DNA from: Leptotrichia hofstadii
GTDB lineage: Bacteria > Fusobacteriota > Fusobacteriia > Fusobacteriales > Leptotrichiaceae
Direction: 5' to 3'
NCBI RefSeq assembly: GCF_007990525.1
Contig: NZ_AP019823.1
Span: 620,001 to 684,000 of the forward strand
DNA: 64,000 bases
The notes under the pieces were generated by a model. The model saw nothing but the letters and a program-made list of their open reading frames with translations. It was not told the origin of the DNA and made no database searches. Shown here piece after piece: positions 53,941 through 61,674 of this stretch (its first letter is position 1; every line of letters starts with the position of its first letter). The translations under genes and the position numbers were made by a program.

Positions 53941-54342
53941 ATGCTGGAAAGAATGCCCAAAAATATAAAAAAGGCGTATATTGTTTCGATTTTTATTATG
54001 ATATTTCTTGTTATTATGGGAATATTTTTTAATTGTGTGGAACTTTATTTTGGATATTTAGTCGGAGCCATTATTTCTCTAATAAATATAAATTTACTTG
54101 TAAATGGAGTGCATAAAATTCTCTATTTTCAGAACAATCCAAAGTTTAGGGGAAATTTTGAATATTTAAAACGAATGGCTATATTTTGCCTTGGAATGTT
54201 TATTGTTGGGAAAGTTAGTCAAAAATATTTTGAAAGTCATGTTTTAACAAATATTGCAGCAACAGGAGCTGGAGCATTAAATTTTAAAATTGCATATTTA
54301 TTGTGTCATTTTAAAGAAAAACTTTTTTTCAGTAAAAAATAG
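53941..54342 (+). CDS. AtpI-like membrane protein (133 aa)
   Basis: Four hydrophobic segments (about 12-30, 33-55, 75-95 and 105-125), with YFGYLVGAIISLININLL and the small final segment, resemble ATP synthase subunit I. The call depends on topology and on the AtpZ-like neighbour, and is moderate. ATG follows GGAGAAAGGCAGGG. No ATP synthase genes follow; fucO with its own promoter comes next. Confidence 0.55.
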   Translation: MLERMPKNIKKAYIVSIFIMIFLVIMGIFFNCVELYFGYLVGAIISLININLLVNGVHKILYFQNNPKFRGNFEYLKRMAIFCLGMFIVGKVSQKYFESHVLTNIAATGAGALNFKIAYLLCHFKEKLFFSKK

Positions 54343-54379
54343 TAATTAAAAATTATTTAAAATAAATTTAGTATTAAAC

Positions 54380-54407
54380 TTGAAAAATGAAAAAAGTGTA
54401 GTATAAT
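54380..54407 (+). promoter_or_regulatory. Promoter of fucO
   Basis: TTGAAA (54380-54385), 16 nt, TATAAT (54402-54407). Confidence 0.78.
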
Positions 54408-54452
54408 TAGAATGAAAATATTTACTAAAAAAAATTGAAAAGAGGTAAAAAA

Positions 54453-55601
54453 ATGGCACAAAGAATTATTTTGAACGAAATTTCGTATCATGGTTTTGGA
54501 GCAATAAACCATATCCCAGAGGAAGTTAAGAAAAACAAATTCAAAAAAGCTCTTATATGTACAGACAAGGGGCTTTTAGAATTTGGTGGAGTTTCAAAAA
54601 TTACAGATTTGCTGGATAAGGAAAATTTAGCTTATGAAGTTTTTTCTGATATTCAGCCAAATCCGACTATTGAAAATGTAAAAGATGGTGTTGAAAAGTA
54701 CAAATCTGCAGGTGCTAACTACATTATCGCAATTGGTGGAGGCTCACCAATGGATACTGCAAAAGCAGTTGCCATTATTATCAACAATCCAGAATTTTCT
54801 GATGTAAGAAGCCTTGAAGGTGTTGCAGACACTAAAAATAAATGTGTACCAATTATCGCTGTTGCGACAACAGCTGGAACTGCTGCAGAAGTTACAATTA
54901 ACTATGTAATCACAGATGTTGAAAAAGACAGAAAATTTGTCTGCGTTGATCCGCATGATTTACCAATTGTGGCAATTGTTGACCCTGGAATGATGACAAG
55001 CATGCCAAAAGAACTTACCGCTGCAACTGGATTAGACGCTTTAACTCATGCGATTGAAGGATTTACAACAAAAGCCGCTTGGGAAATGACTGACATGTTC
55101 CATTTAAAAGCCATTGAACTAATTGCAAAATATTTGAGAAGCGCTGTAAATAATGAACCTGAAGGACGTGAAAAAATGGCACTTGCTTCATATTTAGCTG
55201 GAATGGGATTCTCAAATGTAGGACTTGGAATTGTACACTCAATGGCACATCCGCTAGGAGCATTTTATGGTACTCCACATGGAATTGCAAACGCAATAAT
55301 TCTTCCAACTGTAATGGAATACAATGCTGAATTTACTGGAGAAAAATTTAAAGCTATCGCAAAAGCATTCGGTGTAAAACATACAAGAACAATGTCACCA
55401 GAAGAATATAGAAAAGCTGCAGTTGATAAAGTAAGAGAACTGGCAAGCGATGTTGGAATTCCAAACAACCTAAAAGGAATTATGGATATAAAGGATTTGG
55501 ACTTTATTGCTGAATCTGCATTAAATGACGTTTGTACAGGTGGAAATCCACGGGACACAAATTTAGAAGATATAAAAGAATTATATAAGAAATTATTATA
55601 A
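54453..55601 (+). CDS. fucO: Iron-containing alcohol dehydrogenase, lactaldehyde reductase type (382 aa)
   Basis: NADH-dependent reduction of lactaldehyde to 1,2-propanediol, or a related aldehyde. Sequence closely follows E. coli FucO: IAIGGGSPMDTAKAV (nucleotide site), SLEGVADT, TTAGTAAEVTINYVITD, KFVCVDPHDLP, and iron ligands in GLDALTHAIEG and HSMAHPLGAFYGTPHGIANAI. The end is DDVCTGGNPR-like (NDVCTGGNPRDTNLED). ATG 54453 is preferred because AGAGG lies 7 nt upstream. No fucose or rhamnose genes are nearby, so the natural substrate is open. Confidence 0.93.
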   Translation: MAQRIILNEISYHGFGAINHIPEEVKKNKFKKALICTDKGLLEFGGVSKITDLLDKENLAYEVFSDIQPNPTIENVKDGVEKYKSAGANYIIAIGGGSPMDTAKAVAIIINNPEFSDVRSLEGVADTKNKCVPIIAVATTAGTAAEVTINYVITDVEKDRKFVCVDPHDLPIVAIVDPGMMTSMPKELTAATGLDALTHAIEGFTTKAAWEMTDMFHLKAIELIAKYLRSAVNNEPEGREKMALASYLAGMGFSNVGLGIVHSMAHPLGAFYGTPHGIANAIILPTVMEYNAEFTGEKFKAIAKAFGVKHTRTMSPEEYRKAAVDKVRELASDVGIPNNLKGIMDIKDLDFIAESALNDVCTGGNPRDTNLEDIKELYKKLL

Positions 55602-55663
55602 TTTTTAAAATTATATAAATTGTATAAAAAATTTTCTTTTAATTTTTATGTTTTTGTTTTTTT

Positions 55664-55798
55664 AAGCAAAGGGGAACAGTCGCCATCCCCTTTGCAATCC
55701 TGGCTTGTCTAAGCATTTTTTTGAAATAAAAATGAAACTCGCTCCGTATTACTTCGCTCAAACAATCATTTTCATTCCAAAAAAATCACGACGTTTTC
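55664..55798 (-). repeat. Structured intergenic repeat, copy B
   Basis: Same family as copy A, reverse orientation. On the minus strand: AAAACGTCGTGA; 20-nt arms (TTTTTTTGGAATGAAAATGA with its partner) whose two non-Watson-Crick positions are G-U on this strand; core TTTGAGCGAAG-TAATACG-GAGCGAGTTT; then TTAGACAAGCCAGGATTG; then a perfect 9-bp hairpin GCAAAGGGG/CCCCTTTGC (55666-55695 on the window) with GGCGA in its loop. It lies between the converging fucO and trmN6 genes. No gene is visible in 55602-55891. Confidence 0.72.
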
Positions 55799-55891
55799 AA
55801 TTTAACTACAATAATTGTATCAGATATAAAAGCGAATATTTAATCAAAATATAAAAATTAAGAGAAGTTAAAAAATATATTCTAAAGTTTT

Positions 55892-56620
55892 TTATTTATA
55901 CAAATTCTCAACATATTCACTTCTTCTTCCATTTTCATCATAAACAAAAATTGGCATTTCAATAGAAAATCCTTTCTTTGCATCCTTTATTGCTTCCAAA
56001 AGGCAAATTTTTGAATTTTCATTCCATTTTGTGTAGCAGTTTTTCATTCGTTTTGGCTCTAAATTATATTTTTGTAAAAGTGATAGAACTTCTACTAGAC
56101 GTTCGCTTCGGAATACAATTGAGAAACTTCCCATATTTTTTAATAAATAAGAAGAAATTTTTATTATTTCTTCAAGTGTTAAATTAATATTATGTCTTGC
56201 GTTTGCCAGTTGTTCCAAATTGTTTGTCTGGGAAATGTCGCCGGTAAATTCAAAATATGGGGGATTTGTAACGATGGTGTCAAATTCGTCACGGTTAAAA
56301 ATATTTTTATAATTTTTTATATTTTCGTTTATTATTTTAACCTGATTTTGAAATTTATTGCCATTAATATTTCTTATGGCAATTTCCGCCATTGTTTCTT
56401 GTAATTCTATACCTGTAATTTGAGCTTTTGACCGCTGTGCCAGAAGTAATGCGATAATTCCGCAGCCAGTCCCAATATCAAGGATTTTTTTAGTTTTTCG
56501 ATTAATTTTTACAAAGTCTGCAAGCAAGACAGAATCAAGTGTAAAGTTTTGAAAGTCATTTCGTTGAATAACTTTCATATTTTTTATTGGGGTAACTGTT
56601 TCTTCTCCGTTTTTTTTCAT
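55892..56620 (-). CDS. trmN6: tRNA1(Val) (adenine(37)-N6)-methyltransferase-like protein TrmN6/YfiC (242 aa)
   Basis: Class I N6-adenine methyltransferase. Landmarks: FTLDSVLLADFVK, SAM motif LDIGTGCGIIALLLAQR, IELQETMAEIAIRN, and catalytic TNPPYFEF (NPPY, diagnostic of N6-adenine or N5-glutamine methyltransferases), then NLEQLANARH. The overall order matches YfiC/TrmNF. ATG follows AAGGAG by 9 nt. Confidence 0.88.
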   Translation of the reverse strand: MKKNGEETVTPIKNMKVIQRNDFQNFTLDSVLLADFVKINRKTKKILDIGTGCGIIALLLAQRSKAQITGIELQETMAEIAIRNINGNKFQNQVKIINENIKNYKNIFNRDEFDTIVTNPPYFEFTGDISQTNNLEQLANARHNINLTLEEIIKISSYLLKNMGSFSIVFRSERLVEVLSLLQKYNLEPKRMKNCYTKWNENSKICLLEAIKDAKKGFSIEMPIFVYDENGRRSEYVENLYK

Positions 56621-56642
56621 AAAATGTAACTCCTTTTTCTTT

Positions 56643-56678
56643 ATTATACTAATACTATTCCCTATTTAAATAGCGAAT
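56643..56678 (-). promoter_or_regulatory. trmN6 promoter region with a 22-bp palindrome
   Basis: On the minus strand TATAAT at 56643-56648. The -35 position is covered by an inverted repeat (56657-56678): perfect CTATTTAAATAG in the centre, flanked by ATTC/GAAT with one mismatched base on each side. It looks like a site for a dimeric regulator; the -35 hexamer itself is weak. Confidence 0.5.
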
Positions 56679-56723
56679 ATTTGGTAAATTTTGTAAAATA
56701 TCTTAATATTGTAATTTATGACA

Positions 56724-56750
56724 AAAATAAAAGCGGAAAATAATTCCCGC
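56724..56750 (-). terminator. Terminator of yebC (minus strand)
   Basis: On the minus strand GCGGG...CCGC (56733-56736 with 47-50) runs into TTTTATTTTTG. Confidence 0.65.
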
Positions 56751-56780
56751 AATTAAAATTTTTAAATTCACACATATTTA

Positions 56781-57500
56781 TTATAATTCTCCAGCGTAGT
56801 TATGATGAACTTTTTGAACATCATCGTCATTTTCCAGAGTGTCAATTAATTTTTTAAGTTTTTGCAAATCCTCTTCGCCAAGAGTATCAACTTCGATAGA
56901 TGGCAAATATTGAATATCTGCTTCCAGCAATGTGTATCCTGCGTTTCTTAAAGCATCTGCTACTGTATCAAAGTTAGATGGTTCAGTTGTGATATAAAAA
57001 CTGTCTTCCAGAGTTTCCATATCTTCCATTCCAGATTCAAGTGCTACTTCCATTAATGCTTCCTCATCAATATCATCAGTTTTTTCAATAATAATCTCAC
57101 CTTTTCTTCCAAACATATACGAAACTGATCCAGAAACACCAAGATTTCCGCCATTTCTATCAAAAGCTACTTTTACAGATGAAGCAGTTCTATTTTTATT
57201 ATCAGTAAGAGCCTCTACGATGATAGCAACTCCTGCTGGTCCGTATCCTTCGTAATTTAACGTTTCAAAAGCTGTCGAACCGTCAGTTCCTGCTCCTTTC
57301 TTGATTGCCCTGTTAATATTGTCGTTAGGCATATTAATCGCTTTTGCTTTTTCGATTGCGTGTTTTAGGGCTACGTTAAATTCAGGATTTTCTCCGCCTC
57401 TTGCTGCCACTGTTATAAGTCTAACAAGTTTTGTGAATGATGCGGCTCTTTTTTTGTCCTGTGCTTCCTTACGCCCTGCTATTGTACCATGTCTTCCCAT
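56781..57500 (-). CDS. yebC: YebC/PmpR-family protein (239 aa)
   Basis: A widespread DNA-binding-like family. Members have been described as transcriptional regulators (PmpR, RuvC promoter) and more recently as translation factors relieving ribosome stalling. N terminus GRHGTIAGRKEAQDKKRAASFTKL (family form GHSKWANIKHRK...), NVALKHAIEKAKAINMPNDNI, EGYGPAGVAIIVEALTDNKNRT, GGNLGVSGSVSYMF. Full length. ATG follows AGGAGG. The first residues (GRHGTIAGRK) are those of the YeeN/YebC subgroup that differs from GHSKW. Confidence 0.93.
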   Translation of the reverse strand: MGRHGTIAGRKEAQDKKRAASFTKLVRLITVAARGGENPEFNVALKHAIEKAKAINMPNDNINRAIKKGAGTDGSTAFETLNYEGYGPAGVAIIVEALTDNKNRTASSVKVAFDRNGGNLGVSGSVSYMFGRKGEIIIEKTDDIDEEALMEVALESGMEDMETLEDSFYITTEPSNFDTVADALRNAGYTLLEADIQYLPSIEVDTLGEEDLQKLKKLIDTLENDDDVQKVHHNYAGEL

Positions 57501-57528
57501 TTTTTCCTCCTAAATTAATTATATGAAA

Positions 57529-57557
57529 ATTATATCATAAAAAAAAAGTCTAATCAA
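57529..57557 (-). promoter_or_regulatory. Promoter of yebC
   Basis: On the minus strand TTGATT (57552-57557), 17 nt, TATAAT (57529-57534). Confidence 0.8.
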
Positions 57558-57641
57558 TGGGGAAATTAAAGGAATTTTTGATAAGAAAAAAATTATTGGG
57601 TATATTGTCAAATTAAAATGTGAAAAAAAGTAAAAATAAAT

Positions 57642-57670
57642 TTGCCAAATATGAAAAAATAATGTAAAAT
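57642..57670 (+). promoter_or_regulatory. Promoter of the small lipoprotein gene
   Basis: TTGCCA (57642-57647), 17 nt, TAAAAT (57665-57670). Confidence 0.65.
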
Positions 57671-57709
57671 ATAACTAAATAATAATACAGTTAAAAGGAT
57701 GTGATCTTG

Positions 57710-57883
57710 ATGAAAAAAACAATTATGTTTTCTATATTAGGTATCTTGCTGTTTTCATTAGCAAGCTGCGCCTCTTTTGAAAATCTTGAGAGAGAAAGAC
57801 AGGAAAGAGGGGAAAAATGTAGAAACGGTGATGCAGGAAACTGGAGATACTGTGATTACATAAATAACGCCGCCAAAAAATAG
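57710..57883 (+). CDS. Very small lipoprotein (57 aa)
   Basis: MKKTIMFSILGILLFSLASC is a textbook lipoprotein signal (lipobox LASC). The mature peptide is only about 38 residues, mostly charged (ENLERERQERGEK), with two further cysteines nine residues apart (KCRNGDAGNWRYC) that could form a disulphide-closed loop. ATG 57710 lies about 10 nt after AAAGGA; a GTG at 57701 is nearer but gives no better N terminus. It has its own promoter and terminator. Family unknown to me. Confidence 0.72.
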   Translation: MKKTIMFSILGILLFSLASCASFENLERERQERGEKCRNGDAGNWRYCDYINNAAKK

Positions 57884-57900
57884 GATTATCTGAAAATAAT

Positions 57901-57948
57901 ATAGAGCCGTTGAAAAGAGAGAATCTTCAGACCAGCTCTATTTTTTTG
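57901..57948 (+). terminator. Terminator of the small lipoprotein gene
   Basis: ATAGAGC (57901-57907) pairs with GCTCTAT (57935-57941), followed by seven Ts. Confidence 0.82.
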
Positions 57949-58010
57949 TGGAAAATATTTCCTAAAAAATGGTAAATTTTGAAAAATAATAGGAAAAAGA
58001 ATAAAAATTA

Positions 58011-58019
58011 TGCTACAAT
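58011..58019 (+). promoter_or_regulatory. Probable extended -10 promoter of oppD
   Basis: TGCTACAAT (58011-58019) has the extended TGn motif with a TACAAT -10. No good -35 is visible. Confidence 0.45.
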
Positions 58020-58067
58020 GTCTGTATCAAATAAATTTTTAACAAAGAACTTTTAGAGGAGAAAAAT

Positions 58068-59060
58068 ATGGAACAAACTGAAACATTAATAAAAATTAAT
58101 AATCTTGTTACAAGTTTTCGGATAAAAGATGAATATTTTCCCGCTGTGGATAATGTTTCGCTGGAACTTAGAAGAAATGAGATACTTGCGATAGTGGGGG
58201 AGTCAGGATGTGGAAAAAGTACGCTTGCAACTTCTATTATTGGACTGCATAATCCGATTAATACGAAATTGACAGGGGAAATCAATTTTGAAGGGAAAAA
58301 CTTGGTAGAAATTGATGAAGAAGAATACAATAAAATTAGAGGAAATAAAATTGGCATGATATTTCAGGATCCTCTATCGGCTTTAAATCCACTTATGAGA
58401 ATAGGAGAACAAATTGAGGAGGGAATGATTTATCATACAAAATTGTCCAAAACCGAAAGAGAAGCCAGAATGCTGGAATTACTAGAGAATGTAGGAATAA
58501 AAAATCCAAAACGTGTAGCAAGGCAATTTCCGTACGAATTATCGGGAGGAATGCGTCAAAGAGTAATGATTGCAATAGCACTTTCATGTAAACCTGAAAT
58601 TATTATAGCCGATGAGCCGACAACAGCATTGGACGTTACAATACAGGCACAAATATTGGATTTACTAAAAACTTTGCAAAGTGAAATAAACGCTGGGATT
58701 ATACTGATTACACATGATTTGGGCGTTGTTGCTGAAATGGCGGACAGAGTGGCAGTAATGTATGCTGGAGAAATTGTAGAAATCGCAAACGTAAATGATT
58801 TGTTCAATAATCCAAAACATCCTTACACAAGATCTCTGCTAAATTCAATCCCGCAACTTGACACAGAAACAGAAAAATTACACGTAATTCAAGGAATTGT
58901 TCCATCGCTAACCAAATTAGAGAGAACAGGATGCCGTTTTTCTCAAAGAATTCCATGGATAAAGGAAAGTGAACACGAAAAAAATCCAACATTGCATGAA
59001 GTGGAAAAAGAGCATTTTGTGAGATGTACTTGCTGGAAAAATTTTCATTTTGAAAAATAA
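58068..59060 (+). CDS. oppD: Oligopeptide ABC transporter ATP-binding protein OppD (330 aa)
   Basis: One of two ATPases energising peptide import. Walker A GESGCGKSTL, Q-loop MIFQDPLSALNP, signature LSGGMRQRVMIAIAL, Walker B IIIADEPTTALDVT, H-loop ITHDLGVV. The C-terminal peptide-transporter extension has HPYTRSLLNSIPQ and a cysteine-containing GCRFSQR...RCTCW end. This is the oligo/dipeptide domain, which in relatives can hold an Fe-S cluster. ATG follows AGAGGAG. It is separated from oppF by 674 nt filled with repeats, unusual for this operon. Confidence 0.93.
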   Translation: MEQTETLIKINNLVTSFRIKDEYFPAVDNVSLELRRNEILAIVGESGCGKSTLATSIIGLHNPINTKLTGEINFEGKNLVEIDEEEYNKIRGNKIGMIFQDPLSALNPLMRIGEQIEEGMIYHTKLSKTEREARMLELLENVGIKNPKRVARQFPYELSGGMRQRVMIAIALSCKPEIIIADEPTTALDVTIQAQILDLLKTLQSEINAGIILITHDLGVVAEMADRVAVMYAGEIVEIANVNDLFNNPKHPYTRSLLNSIPQLDTETEKLHVIQGIVPSLTKLERTGCRFSQRIPWIKESEHEKNPTLHEVEKEHFVRCTCWKNFHFEK

Positions 59061-59146
59061 ATCATAGAGTTAACTTATTTTTAAAATTTTAATATAATAA
59101 ATTTTTTGTTAATAAATATTTTTTTTGTATTTTCTTTTTTTATACA

Positions 59147-59245
59147 TAAAGGGTGTTATTCGCCCCCCTTTACAATCCTGGCTTGTCTAAGCATTTTTTG
59201 AAAGCGAAATCTAAACTCGCTGTGTAAAACTTCGCTCACTTTCAC
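59147..59245 (-). repeat. Structured intergenic repeat, copy C
   Basis: The closest relative of copy B. The tract CAATCCTGGCTTGTCTAAGC and the following T run (59173-59199) are nearly identical to B. On the minus strand the core reads GTGAGCGAAGT-N7-AGCGAGTTT, flanked by shorter arms (GAAAG...GCGAA with TTCGCTTTC). The hairpin TAAAGGG/CCCTTTA (59147-59172) again has GGCGA in its loop. Confidence 0.65.
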
Positions 59246-59410
59246 AAATATAAAGTGAATTTAATTCTACAAACGGATTTATTATAGAAGTTATGACGAA
59301 AGAAACATATAAATATGTTTAGTTAATTTTATTTTCAAAAAATCATGACAATTTTTAGTTTAATTGATGCAAATAATCTAACTAAAATAAAAATTAAGCA
59401 AAATTTCGTT

Positions 59411-59640
59411 AAAGAAAAAATAACTGTTTGAGATTTTGGATTAAATTTTAAATTATATGCAGTTATTAATGTTGAAATAATCTTAATTCAAAATCGAGTT
59501 TTATTTTTTCTTTATAAGAAAGTTTTGCGTAAAGCAGGGTAGTTCGTAGAACGTTTCGCCAGTATCTCTAAGTAGCAGTCAGTTAAAGATGTTAAAATAA
59601 CTGTTATTGCGAAAGAGGGCATGGCGTTTGATGCCCTTAC
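59411..59640 (+). repeat. Structured intergenic repeat, copy D (diverged, enlarged)
   Basis: Same orientation as copy A. Perfect 13-bp outer arms (59411-59423 with 59501-59513) enclose TTTGAG (59427-59432) and CGAGTTT (59495-59501). Between these lies an extra inner inverted repeat, GATTTTGGATTAA with TTAATTCAAAATC, whose one mismatch is G-U on this strand. After a diverged stretch comes hairpin AGGGCAT/ATGCCCT (59616-59637) with loop GGCGTTTG. A short direct repeat (TTAAAGA...ATAACTGTT) occurs near 59409 and 59583. The remaining gap bases (59246-59410) are AT-rich with a small AACATA/TATGTT hairpin and no gene. Confidence 0.55.
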
Positions 59641-59734
59641 GTTAAAACAGAAAGTATAAATAGAAAATAATTATAATTATTAATTGGAAATAAGAACTTA
59701 AAAACATTGAATATTGGAAAGGAAAAATAGAAAG

Positions 59735-60697
59735 ATGAGTTTTATTGAAGTGAAAGACTTGAAGGTTCATTATCCTATTCGTGGGGGCTTTTTCAATAAG
59801 GTAATTGACCATGTGTATGCTGTAGATGGTGTCAGTTTGACTATTGAAGAAGGGAAGACTTATGGACTTGTGGGGGAGTCGGGGTCTGGAAAGTCTACGA
59901 TTGGGAAAGCGATAATTGGGCTTGAGAAGATAAAAAGTGGAAAGATTATTTATGAAGGTAAGGAAATTGATAGGAAGTTTCGTAATAGAAGAAGTGAATA
60001 TAATAGAAATGTGCAGATGATTTTTCAAGATTCGCTATCTAGCTTAAACCCTAAGAAGAGAGTGATTGATTTGATTTCTGAGCCTTTGAGAAATTTTGAG
60101 AATCTGACTTCAGATGAGGAAAAGAGGAAAGTTTCAGAACTGCTGGAAATTGTAGGAATGAACAGAGAAGATATTTACAAATATCCACATGAATTTTCTG
60201 GCGGACAGAGGCAGAGGCTGGGAATTGCACGGGCTGTTGCTACAAAGCCTAAGCTAATTATTGCAGATGAGCCTGTGTCGGCACTTGATTTATCTGTTCA
60301 GGCACAAGTTTTGAATTATATGAAGGATATTCAGGAGCAGTTTGGGCTTAGTTATCTTTTTATTTCTCACGATCTGGGAGTTGTAAAGCATATGTGCGAT
60401 TATATGTTTATAATGTATCGTGGAAGGTTTGTGGAAACTGGGACAAAAAATGATATTTATAAAAATCCTGAACATTTTTACACAAAACGCCTAATTGCCG
60501 CAATTCCAGAAGTGCATCCTGAAAAAAGGCTGGAGAATAAAAAAAGAAGGATAGAAATTGAAAAGGAATATTTGAAAAATGAAAAAAAATATTATGATGA
60601 AAATGGACGTGTCTTTGATTTGAAAAAATTGACAGATACCCATTTTGTCGCTATTAAAGATGAAATAATGAAAAATAACGGAAAAGGGGGAAAATAA
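59735..60697 (+). CDS. oppF: Oligopeptide ABC transporter ATP-binding protein OppF (320 aa)
   Basis: Second ATPase of the importer. N terminus VKDLKVHYPIRGGFFNKVIDHVYAVDGVS is typical of OppF. Walker A GESGSGKST, Q-loop MIFQDSLSSLNP, signature FSGGQRQRLGIARA, Walker B IIADEPVSALDLS, H-loop ISHDLGVVKH, and C-terminal HFYTKRLIAAIPEVHP. ATG 59735 is preferred to TTG 59714, because GGAAAGGAAAAA lies between them and the OppF N terminus begins at MSFIEVK. The oppB start is 3 nt after its stop. Confidence 0.93.
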   Translation: MSFIEVKDLKVHYPIRGGFFNKVIDHVYAVDGVSLTIEEGKTYGLVGESGSGKSTIGKAIIGLEKIKSGKIIYEGKEIDRKFRNRRSEYNRNVQMIFQDSLSSLNPKKRVIDLISEPLRNFENLTSDEEKRKVSELLEIVGMNREDIYKYPHEFSGGQRQRLGIARAVATKPKLIIADEPVSALDLSVQAQVLNYMKDIQEQFGLSYLFISHDLGVVKHMCDYMFIMYRGRFVETGTKNDIYKNPEHFYTKRLIAAIPEVHPEKRLENKKRRIEIEKEYLKNEKKYYDENGRVFDLKKLTDTHFVAIKDEIMKNNGKGGK

Positions 60698-60700
60698 TCA

Positions 60701-61663
60701 ATGTGGAAAACAGTTTTACGAAGAATTCTGGTTATGATACCGCAATTATTTATACTTAGCCTATTAATCTTTATTTTGGCAAAGCTTATGCCGGGAGATC
60801 CGTTTACAGGACTCATTACACCACAGACTGATCCTGCGGCACTTGAAGAATTGCGAAGAAAGGCAGGATTGCTGGATCCTTGGCATGTTCAGTATGTGAG
60901 ATGGCTAAAAAATGCCGTTTCTGGAAATTTGGGAATGAGCTACACTTATAATGTCCCTGTAAAGACGCTTATTGGAGAACGGGCAGTAAACACATTTATT
61001 TTGTCGCTGCTTAGCCTTATTTTGACATATTGTATTGCAATACCGCTTGGAATGCTTGCTGGACGTTATCAGAACTCATTTCTTGATAAATTTGTCACAT
61101 TTTATAATTATGTGAGCTATGCGATTCCAACTTTTGTGCTTTCGCTTATAATGATTTGGTTTTTTGGATATACGCTTGGCTGGTTTCCGACAACTGGATC
61201 GGTGACAGCTGGACTTAATACTGGTACTTTGGGACATATTTTGGACAGGATTTATCACATCATATTGCCTGCAATTACGTATGCATTGCTGGGAACAACT
61301 TGGATTGTGCAGTATTTGAGAAATGAAGTAATTGACGCTAAGAATCTGGATTATGTAAAAACGGCGAAAAGTAAGGGAGTACCAGAAAATAAAGTTTATT
61401 CTAGACATATTTTCAGAAATTCGATTTTACCGATTGCGGCGTTTTTTGGATATTCGATAACAGGGCTTCTGGGAGGTTCGATTTTTATTGAAAAAATATT
61501 CAGTTATCCTGGAATGGGAGGACTGTTTGTAAATTCAATTATAACACGGGATTACAGCGTTGTCACAGCATTAATACTGCTGTTTGGATTTTTAACATTG
61601 CTTGGAAGTTTGCTTTCAGATATTATTCTTAGCATTGTTGATCCTAGAATTAGAATAGAGTAG
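60701..61663 (+). CDS. oppB: Oligopeptide ABC transporter permease OppB (320 aa)
   Basis: An inner-membrane permease with about six segments. N-terminal RRILVMIPQLFILSLLIFILAKLMPGDP is the standard OppB/DppB start. The cytoplasmic EAA loop DYVKTAKSKGVPENKVYSRHIFRNSILPI contacts the ATPases. GGSIFIEKIFSYPGMGGLFVNSI follows. ATG follows AAGGGGG. It is 3 nt after oppF and 11 nt before oppC, so the genes are tightly coupled. Confidence 0.95.
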   Translation: MWKTVLRRILVMIPQLFILSLLIFILAKLMPGDPFTGLITPQTDPAALEELRRKAGLLDPWHVQYVRWLKNAVSGNLGMSYTYNVPVKTLIGERAVNTFILSLLSLILTYCIAIPLGMLAGRYQNSFLDKFVTFYNYVSYAIPTFVLSLIMIWFFGYTLGWFPTTGSVTAGLNTGTLGHILDRIYHIILPAITYALLGTTWIVQYLRNEVIDAKNLDYVKTAKSKGVPENKVYSRHIFRNSILPIAAFFGYSITGLLGGSIFIEKIFSYPGMGGLFVNSIITRDYSVVTALILLFGFLTLLGSLLSDIILSIVDPRIRIE

Positions 61664-61674
61664 GTGGTGAAAAA

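Noticed and set aside
55666-55695. Hairpin GCAAAGGGG/CCCCTTTGC as the fucO terminator
   Set aside because: No T run follows on the plus strand, and the same hairpin position recurs in the other repeat copies.
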